From positions 50,995,501 to 51,059,500 of the forward strand of contig CM077595.1 of assembly GCA_039654915.1 (NCBI GenBank): DNA of 64,000 bases, read 5' to 3'. Below the pieces are notes generated by a model that ran no database searches, was not told where the DNA came from, and saw only the letters and a program-made list of their open reading frames with translations. Made by a program: the position numbers and the translations under genes. Shown here piece after piece: positions 56,846-64,000 of this stretch; position 1 is the stretch's first letter, and each line of letters starts with the position of its first letter. This DNA comes from Aquilaria yunnanensis (Eukaryota; Streptophyta; Magnoliopsida; Malvales; Thymelaeaceae).

Positions 56846-59286
56846 ATGTCTACAATGCCTATCCCTGAGAGCTGGCAGCCTCTTTTAGCCCATCCTTGTT
56901 GCACCACCCCTGTAAAGTTAGAGAGGTGGAAGAAAAAGTTCTTTCTTCCCTCTTATGCCATTACTAGGCTGCCTCGTTCTAGCCATTATGCTTTTTCAAA
57001 CCACAGAAATGAGGTTACCGTTTTCCGAGCCCAGCTGAAGGCCGGTCTTCGGTATCCTCCCCCGAAGATGATTTGCGAGTTCTGCCAATTTCATGGCATT
57101 GCTGTGAACCAGCTTCCCCCGAACTCGTTCTGCTATTTTAACGCGTTCCTTTGCATGTGTGGCGTGTTCGGGATAGAACCCCATTTTATAATCTTCATGC
57201 AGTACTACAAGCTCTCTGTGGTCCCGAAGGGGTGGCTTCTATTTCATACTACCTCCGGGATCCGGGAGCAAAAAATTCATGTTCACCTTCGCCACTAAGG
57301 ATAGCTAGCGGGGGTGGCAACAGAAGTTCTTCTTCTTGAAGATGGTTGAGGCCTGGCCGTACGTCCCGACCAAATGGGCTCAGGGAATACTGAATGTGGA
57401 CGTCGTTGATCTGAGGATGCTGCTGACTCCAGAGTTGGCTCCCGTGTTCGCGGATTTCGACGCCCGCATTCGGGCTATCTCTGACTGGACTCCTGAGGTC
57501 ACTCCGCGTGCCCTTTACCCTTTTCCTATCAACTGGAAGTTGATGACCGAAGAGGTCCTTCGGAAACTAAAGGTGGTGAAGGAGCATGAGACTGACCTCA
57601 AGATGCCAGCTCCTGCAATCGCCGGGAAGGATTCCTGGTTGGTCAAGCTTCTTAAGGAGGAAATATCTTTCGAAACGCTTGTCGAAAGTGAGTTGTCTTC
57701 TACTCCCTTGCTGTTTTCTTCCTCGGACTTACGCTGATATTTCTCTTCTTTTTCAGAGATAGGCGACGGGACTGCCGCCTATTACAAGTCCCTTTTCTCT
57801 GGCCAAGTGGAGAAGGGGGAGCAGACAAAGAAGGCAACTTCCCGAAGGCGGAAGTCTGTCGGTGCTGGTCCTTCGGCTAAACGGGCGAGGAAGACTGTTC
57901 TTTCCTCCCCTTTGGAAAGTATTGGGGAGGAAAGCGAGGATGCTGAGGCCGCTGTCACTTCGCTGCCCGATCCTTCGGCCGAGGTTCCTGCCGCCACCGA
58001 AGTCCCTCACACCGACGCCCCTCCCCATAGTCCTACCCCGTCGCAAGTCCTTCTGGACGCCATGGTAAAGGCACCTTCTGCCGTGGAGTGGCGCAGGCAG
58101 AAGGGTCAGGGTATTTTGACCGAGGAGGCTGAGGACTTTGAGGACGTCGTTGTCGAGGTCCTTCCAGGTTTGTCTTCAGATAAAGTACGGTACAGTTCCT
58201 TTGCTTTTCTGGATTTTCTTATTTGTCTTTAACTTCCTTCTCATTTTTGCCACGCAGGGGAGTTACTTACGCCTGGATGGGCAACCGAACACGCGAAGGT
58301 GCGGGCCCTTCGTGACACCAAAGTCCCGCAAGGGAAGGTTCCCAAAGAGCCTTTCTGGACCTTCACGGAGGACATGAACTTGTACTCCGAGGACTGTCCT
58401 GAAATGGCGAAGCAAATTTCGAAGGGGGTGCTTACAGAGGCCTCCTTCAAGGCTATTGCGGCGGCCCATCCGGATGATGACACCCTTGCCGCCAAAGTCA
58501 CCGAGCATGCTGCTCAGGTATGTTCTTCACACCTTTTTCCCTTCAATTTTTCCTAAGTGCCTGGCTCTTACTGACCTTGCGTTCATCTTTTTGCAGCTGC
58601 TGGGATACGCCGGCTTTCTCCGAGTTCGGGTGGCCAGACAAGCGAAATTCCAAGCTTCGGCCTTAGAGGCTTTAGAGAAGGTGAAGGCCACTCGCTTGGC
58701 ATTGACTGCCGAGAACCAGCAGCTGTCAGATGCTGCGAAGGAAGAAGTTGCCGCCCTTCGGGAGGAGTTCCGGAAGGAGAGAGAAGAACTTGAGAAGGAT
58801 TCCTCCCGGAAGATTGCTGACCTCAACGAGCAGATAAATGGAATGCTGGCCGCCAATGAGGAGCTCCTAAAGGACAAGTCAGATTCTGACAAGCTCATAC
58901 TGGCGCTGACAGCTGAGAAAAACATCCTTGCAGCCGAGGTCAAGTCCTTGAAGAAGGATCCGAAGGGGAAGAAGCAGATACAGGCGCTGGACGAGGAGAT
59001 CGCGGATCTGAAGGACGAGCTTGACGACCTCGAGCTTGAGAAGAGCAAGTCTGATCAAATGGCCAAGGTCGCTTTTCAGGACGGCTTCTGCCTTGCTCGG
59101 CACCAGGTCCTCCAGAGGTTCCCAGATTTGGACCTCTCTTTTCTTGAGGCTCTAAACATTCCTGAGGGACCTCGGTGGGAATGGTCCAAGGTCGAACACT
59201 TGAAGCTTCCTCCTTCAATTCCAGCGCCGAAGGTGGCGGAAAAGGGTGGGCAAGCAAGCGGCTCTCGGGACGCCGCGAACCCTTAG
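56846..59286 (+). pseudogene. Tat-C copy C2 antisense gene (Transposase_28-like plus coiled coil)
   Basis: Four exons opposite to pol: 56846-57687, 57757-58184, about 58263-58517, 58597-59286. Introns are 69-80 bp with GTGAGT/TTTCAG, GTACGG, and GTATGT/TTGCAG ends. The acceptor of intron 2 is probably the AG of GGGGAG, since that keeps frame. Without one extra G near 57229 the joined frame is 737 codons plus stop. Exon 1 has the domain seen in C1 (PRSSHYAFSNHRNEVTVF, PPPKMICEFCQFHGIAVNQL). Exon 2 is low-complexity and basic/acidic. Exon 4 is a long coiled coil ending in DGFCLARHQVL and a Pro-rich tail. The extra G and a TAG near 57306 (Trp to stop) break exon 1. The role in the element's life cycle is unknown. 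Confidence 0.82.
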
Positions 59287-59946
59287 GCTATTTTAAGGCC
59301 CCTTTTCCTTCCTTTCTATTTTGTATTCCTTCTTCGGGCACTTCTTTATTGTGAAGCAGCTTACTCCTTAATGAACACTTTTTTTGGCTAAGTGTTTCTT
59401 CAAGTTTCTTTATTTTCATTGCCCCGAACGCATGTGCTCAAGAGACTTCGGAAAACCTGCAGTCAAAGAAACTTTTTTACCTTCCCTTGGCCGAGCCTGT
59501 TCGCTCAAGAGGCTTTTTGGAAAGTCTTAAAAATTTGACTAAGTCTTTTTGCAGGCTTTTGTATTACCATTTTGTCCCGAACACATTCGCTCAAGGGACT
59601 TCGGAAAACACTTAGTCAAAATTTTCCTTCTTTTCCTTTTGTCCCGAGCATGTTTGCTCAAGAGACTTAGGAAATCTTTCGAGAGTTTTTTCTGTTTTTC
59701 GTTTTTCCCGAGCGTGACGGCTCAAGGGACTTCGGAAAACTGTCTCTGCGCTTATTTCGACGAGTACTGCTGGGAGATTTTTCCATCTTTCCCGAGCGTG
59801 ATGGCTCAAGGGACTTCGGAAAGTCATATCTGCGCTTGTGGTGAGCATCTTCGCGGAATTATGTACCATTCTGCACTTAAGAAATTTTCTCAAGACACTT
59901 CTGTACTTAGAATATTTTTCGTACAACTCGATTCCTCCGCTCAACC
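59287..59946 (-). repeat. Spacer of C2 with six copies of a 33-bp hairpin repeat
   Basis: Copies of CCCGAGCGTGATGGCTCAAGG-type sequence start at about 59423, 59491, 59576, 59643, 59707 and 59791, 64-85 bases apart. The core pairs GAGC with GCTC, extended by CCC with GGG. The sequence between copies is not conserved. It lies between the pol stop (59947) and the antisense stop (59286), so it is the shared 3' end of two convergent genes. Confidence 0.8.
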
Positions 59947-62900
59947 TTAGGCGTAGAATTTTTTCAAGGCGTCTGAGTGCCAAGTGTTTTTCAATTCTAC
60001 GCCTTCGGCATTGCCAAGCTTGTACACGCCTTTTCCTACTTTACCAAGAACCACGTATGGTCCTTCCCAGTTCGCGCGAAGTACTCCGTGGGACGGCCTT
60101 CGGGGTGCGAAGTCAGCCTTTCTGAGAACGAGGTCTCCTTTCTTGATCTCTTTCGGCCTGGCCCGTAAGTTTATAGCCGCGGCCACTCTTTGCTGAAAAG
60201 CTTTTCTTCTCAGCTCGGCTATTTCTCTGTGTTCGCCGACGAGGTCGAGCTTGGTTCTGAGGCCGAGGTCATTTCCACCTTCATCAAATATTTGCACCCG
60301 TATTGATGGTCTGACTATCTCGACTGGGATAATGGCCTCTGTCCCGAAGACTAGTGAGAAGGGAGTTTCCCCTGTGGCTCTTCGGGGCGTCGTTCGGTAA
60401 CTCCATAATACGCTTTGGAGTTCTCCGGGCCATTTCCCTTTTGCTTCCCCCAGTCTTTTCTTCAAGCCATCTTTTATGGTCCTGTTAGATACTTCCACCT
60501 GCCCGTTGCTTTGGGGGTGAGCTACTGGGGTGAAGTACATTTTTACTCCGAGGTCGCTGATAAATTCCTGGAATCCTTTGTCTATGAATTAGGATCCATT
60601 ATCAGCTACTAGTACCCTCGGTATGCCAAATCTGCATACAATGTTCTTCCATACGAACTTCTGCACTTCTTTTGCCGAAATAGTTGCCAGCGGTTCTGCC
60701 TCGACCCATTTAGAGAAATAGTCCACTACTACAACGCAGAATTTCACGCCTCCGGGTGCTGTGGGGAGTGGCCCAATAAGGTCTATACCCCAGACTGCGA
60801 AGGGCCAAGGATAGTCGGCCGAGGATACCATTTCCGAGGGTGCCCTCTGGATGTTCGCGTGTTTTTGGCAACTACCACATTTTCGGACGAACTGCCTTGC
60901 ATCCTTTCTCAGGGTAGGCCAGAAGTATCCTTGGCGAAGTATCACCGCCGCAAGGGCATCAGTTCCAATATGTGAACCACACATGCCTTCGTGGACCTCT
61001 TCAAGGACCATTTCAGTATCCTCTTCATCCACGCATCTTTGCAGCGGGTTTGCATATCCCTGTCGGTATAATTCTTCACCAATCAGGAAGAATCGGCCTG
61101 AGCGTCTTCGTAGTTTTGCAGCGTCACCGCGGTCTTCGGGGAGCACATTTTCTGCGAGGTATCTTTTTATGGGATCTTTCCATCCCTTTCCCGAGGTCGC
61201 TATGCTCAGCACTGAGATGCTCGGATGATCTAGCACCTCGGTGTATGTTTTTGACTTCGCGAAGCAATCTGCCTCTATGTTATTCCGCCGAGGTACATTT
61301 TCGATCTGTTCGGCGTCAAACTCTTTGATGAGCTTTGCTACCAGCTCGTGGTATTTTGCCAAGACTGGGTCCTTCGCCCCATAATCTCCTGCCGTCTGCC
61401 GAACTACCAGCTGGGAATCGCTGTGAGCCTTTAAGTTTCTCACGCCAATCCTTCTGGCCAATCGTAATCCCGCTATCAGGGCTTCATACTCTGCCACTTT
61501 GTTAGTGACGCTGAAGCTGAACTTAATAGCCTTTTTTACCTCTAGGCCTTCGGGTCCTCTGATAACTACTCCAGCTCCCTGGTGTTCGGATCCCGAGGCT
61601 CCGTCAACATGTAAGGTCCACTCTGGCTCACCTCCGTTCGGATCCATCTGGCTTTCCTTAGTGGTGGGTACTTCGGCGATAAAGTCTGCCAGTGCTTGAG
61701 CTTTTATGGCCTTCCGAGGTTCATATATGATTTCGTGTTCGCCAAGCTCTATGCACCACTTGGAGAGCCTTCCCGAATGATCAAGTTTCTTCATAACATC
61801 CCGTAGTGGTAGACTACTTCGGACGATGATGGGGTAAGCCTGAAAGTATGGTCGCAGCCTTCTCCCTGCAAGCACCAAGGCGTATATAGCTTTTTTAAGC
61901 AGAGGGTACCTGACTTCGGCGCCATGCAGGGATTTGTTGACGTAATAGACTGGCCATTGCTTTGGCCCTTCTTCTTTCACGAGGACCGAGCTTACAGCTT
62001 TCTCCGTGACAGCGAGGTACAAAACGAGGGGTTCTCCCTCCCGAGGTTGTCGCAGAGTCGGCAGGCTAGCCAAGTAGACTTTGAGTTCTTCCTAGGCCTT
62101 TTCGCAATCTTCACCCTAAGGGTGATCATTCCTTTCGAGGTCGCCTTCCATTTTTGCTGCCTTTGTGAGGACTTTGAAGAAAGGTCGACACCTATCTCCG
62201 TACCTGGAAATAAATCTGCTCAGGGAGGTTATTCTTCCGGTGAGCCTCTGCACATCTTTGAGTGTGGCAGGAGTTCGGAACTCAAGCAGCGCCTTGATCT
62301 TCTCGGGGTTAGCGTCAATGCCTCTTCCGGATACCATGTACCCAAGGAATTTTCCCGAGGTTACTCCGAAGACGCATTTTTCAGGATTGAGCCGAATCCC
62401 GAAGGCTCTGAGCTTTTAGAAGGTTTCCTCTAGATCTGCAACATGGTTGTGAGGGAGCTTGCTCTTGACTATCATGTCATCAACATACACCTCCATGTTT
62501 CTCCCCATTTGGTCTTTAAAGACCTTGTTCATCAGCCTTTGGTAGGTGGCTCCTGCATTTTTGAGCCCGAAGGGCATCCTGACATAGCAGTATGTTCCTC
62601 CCTCGGTGATGAAGGCGGTTTTTTCTTCATCTTCGGGGTCCATCCTTATTTGATGGTAGCCATTGAAGGCGTCCAGGAAACTTAGGCGCCCATATTCGGC
62701 AGTTGAATCTACCAGTTGATCTATTGGCGGCAAAGGGTATGAGTCTTTCGGGCAAGCATCGTTCAAGTTTCTGAAGTCGACGCACATCCGGAGTTTGCTG
62801 CTACCTTCTTTTGTGGCAATGACCACGTTGCTTAACCATTCGGGGTACTTCACCTCCCTGATGACTTTGGCGTCCAACAGTCGCTGGATTTCGGTTTTGA

Positions 62901-64000
62901 CAAAATCGCTTTTTTGGGCTGAGATGCTTCGTTTCTTTTGCCGAACAGGTTTTGCTCCCGGGCTTACTTTGAGGCTGTGCTGTATTATGCCAGGGTTTAC
63001 CCCTGGCATATATTTCGGCGAGTAGGCAAACAGATCTTTATTTTTCAGCAGAAAAGATACAAGGATTTCTTTCTCACCTTCGGCCAAGCTTTTCCCTATT
63101 CGGGTAGATTGTCCTGGGATAAGTTCTACTGTTTCCATTTCTGCTTTTGCGAGATCTTCTTCTTTGCCTTTTTCTGGCGCCTTTGCCTCCATTGTTTGTG
63201 CGAAGTTGCTCGCCGGGGCCTTTCGTGCTTTCACAAACACCTTTCTTACCTCGGCCTGGTCTATGAAGATCTCAGCATCTCCATCCTTGGTGGCGAATGT
63301 GACAGTCAAGTACTTCACATCAGGGCGAATGTGCAGTTTTCCCTGTGTCTGCCTTCCAAGGATGGCGTTGTACGAGGACGGGACGTCCATGACGATGAAC
63401 TTCGCCATTGTCGAAACGTACAACTCAGCTGCTCCATCTACCGAAGTCCCTCTCATCATCAGTGGGAGGTCAATCCATCCGAGAACGGGCAGTTCGGATG
63501 GTCCCAGCCCGAAGGTTGGTAAGGTGACTGGCTTAAGCTCGCTGCTGGAAATGCCCAAGCTTGGCAGTAAGTGCGAGAATAGGACGTCCGCATTTGATCC
63601 GTCATCAAGCAGCACCCTTTTGACGTCCCAGTTCCCTATCCTCACCATGATCAGCAGTGGATCGTCGTGGGGAAAGACGATGGTGGATCCGTCTTTGCGG
63701 GCCAGCTTCTTTGCTGGATTCTGATATTCCATGACTGCAATTTCTCTGGCCTTCCGCTTTCTTTCCGAGGATGGGAGCCCCGTGGTGATTGTTTGGATAA
63801 CCCCTGTTGAAGGTGGAGGGCGCCTTTTTGGACTTCGGTTTCTCCGTCTGTCGGAGTCATAGTCCTCATCTTCAGCCCTTTCTTCCTCCATTTTTCTGCC
63901 TTTCAGGGATGGCATCCGCAAGTATTTCCGAAGTTGGCCCTGCTTTATCAGTGACTCTATGTACTTCTTCAGCTGGAAGCAGTCTTCGGTGTCATGACCG
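59947..64000 (-). pseudogene. Tat-C copy C2 pol (gag end, PR, RT, RNaseH, aRH, IN), broken by nonsense codons
   Basis: Almost complete pol on the minus strand. The gag end has a Cys/His phrase (HDTEDCFQLKKYIESL) at the window edge. Protease is LLDDGSNADVLFSHLL near 63580-63610. RT has FLDAFNGYHQIRMD and YVDDMIVKSK near 62470. RNase H has VNKSLHGAEVRYPLL, and aRH has HVDGASGSEHQGAGVV near 61600. Integrase has HEGMCGSHIG...CGSCQKH, GIDLIGPLP, ADNGS and VEVSNRTIKDG, ending LKKFYA at 59947. Four stops break it: TAA at 62416-62418 and 60589-60591 (both Gln CAA), TAG at 62116-62118 and 62092-62094 (both Trp TGG). All are single C-to-T or G-to-A changes. The frame is otherwise open, so this copy died recently compared with B2. 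Confidence 0.93.

Larger units (their letters stand above)
55194..64000 (-). mobile_element. Tat-C copy C2, 5' end beyond the window
   Basis: Ty3/Tat element on the minus strand: 3' LTR 55194-56069, PPT 56070-56080, antisense gene on plus strand 56846-59286, spacer 59287-59946, pol from 59947 to the right edge. It has the same plan as C1. The 5' LTR and most of gag lie beyond 64000. Confidence 0.92.

Noticed and set aside
58597..59286. Host coiled-coil protein gene
   Set aside because: The same exon sits at the same place in C1 and, as a remnant, in B2, always between pol and the 3' LTR, so it belongs to the elements.
59423..59823. Regularly spaced repeats resembling a CRISPR array
   Set aside because: Plant nuclear sequence, degenerate repeats, and placement inside a retrotransposon spacer; no cas-like genes.

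Overview
This window is plant nuclear heterochromatin, almost certainly from a flowering plant. No host gene, rRNA, tRNA or bacterial feature could be supported. Nearly every kilobase belongs to LTR retrotransposons nested inside each other: one Ty1/copia family (here Copia-A, LTR about 1.4 kb), two related Ty3/gypsy families of the Tat type (Tat-B and Tat-C, recognised by the DDGSNAD protease, a second 'archaeal-type' RNase H between RNase H and integrase, and an antisense ORF downstream of pol), a long-LTR Ty3 chromovirus (Chromo-D), and scraps of others (G, H, E, F). The names are local labels, the species cannot be told, and the Tat and chromovirus lineage calls come from motif recognition only.

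Layout. 1-2316: Tat-B copy B0 (minus), its leader interrupted by a Copia-A LTR that runs off the left edge. 2317-3859: decayed gag, primer-binding site and LTR end of a Ty3 element G (minus). 3860-6952: Copia-A LTR scrap, then Tat-B copy B1 (plus: LTR, PBS, gag) split by a solo Copia-A LTR (4950-6366, TSD CTCTA). 6953-9171: LTR-like repeat H holding a second solo Copia-A LTR (7723-9139, TSD ATATG). 9172-15858: 5'-truncated Copia-A element 1, which sits in the protease of Tat-C copy C1. 15859-32111: C1 pol (plus), repeat-bearing spacer, antisense spliced gene (minus) and complete 3' LTR; the antisense gene is split by full-length, open-frame Copia-A element 2 (21277-29568, TSD TCGGC). 32112-32808: remainder of the Copia-A LTR into which C1 inserted. 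32809-about 54035: Tat-B copy B2 (LTR, gag, PR, RT, RNase H, then aRH, IN and antisense-ORF remnant), interrupted at 37047-51128 by Chromo-D (TSD CTACC). Chromo-D is a solo LTR split by an internally deleted element whose integrase plus partial LTR is now present as four tandem units of about 2150 bp. 54110-55193: degenerate integrase fragment E (minus). 55194-64000: Tat-C copy C2 (minus): 3' LTR, antisense gene (plus), spacer repeats, and pol up to the protease and gag end, leaving the window on the right.

The insertion order can be read from target-site duplications and split genes: B2 is oldest; a Copia-A LTR entered its LTR; C1 entered that LTR; Copia-A elements 1 and 2 entered C1. Only Copia-A element 2 has an open gag-pol frame (1323 codons) and near-identical LTRs, so it is the one plausibly autonomous element. 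Its proteins (gag, protease, integrase, reverse transcriptase, RNase H) would make a cytoplasmic virus-like particle and a new DNA copy primed by initiator methionine tRNA. The points most worth a second look are the intron-containing antisense gene with its own TATA box in both Tat-C copies, the four-unit integrase/LTR tandem array of Chromo-D, the hairpin-forming repeats in the Tat-C spacer, and the GC-rich palindromic leader of Copia-A element 2.
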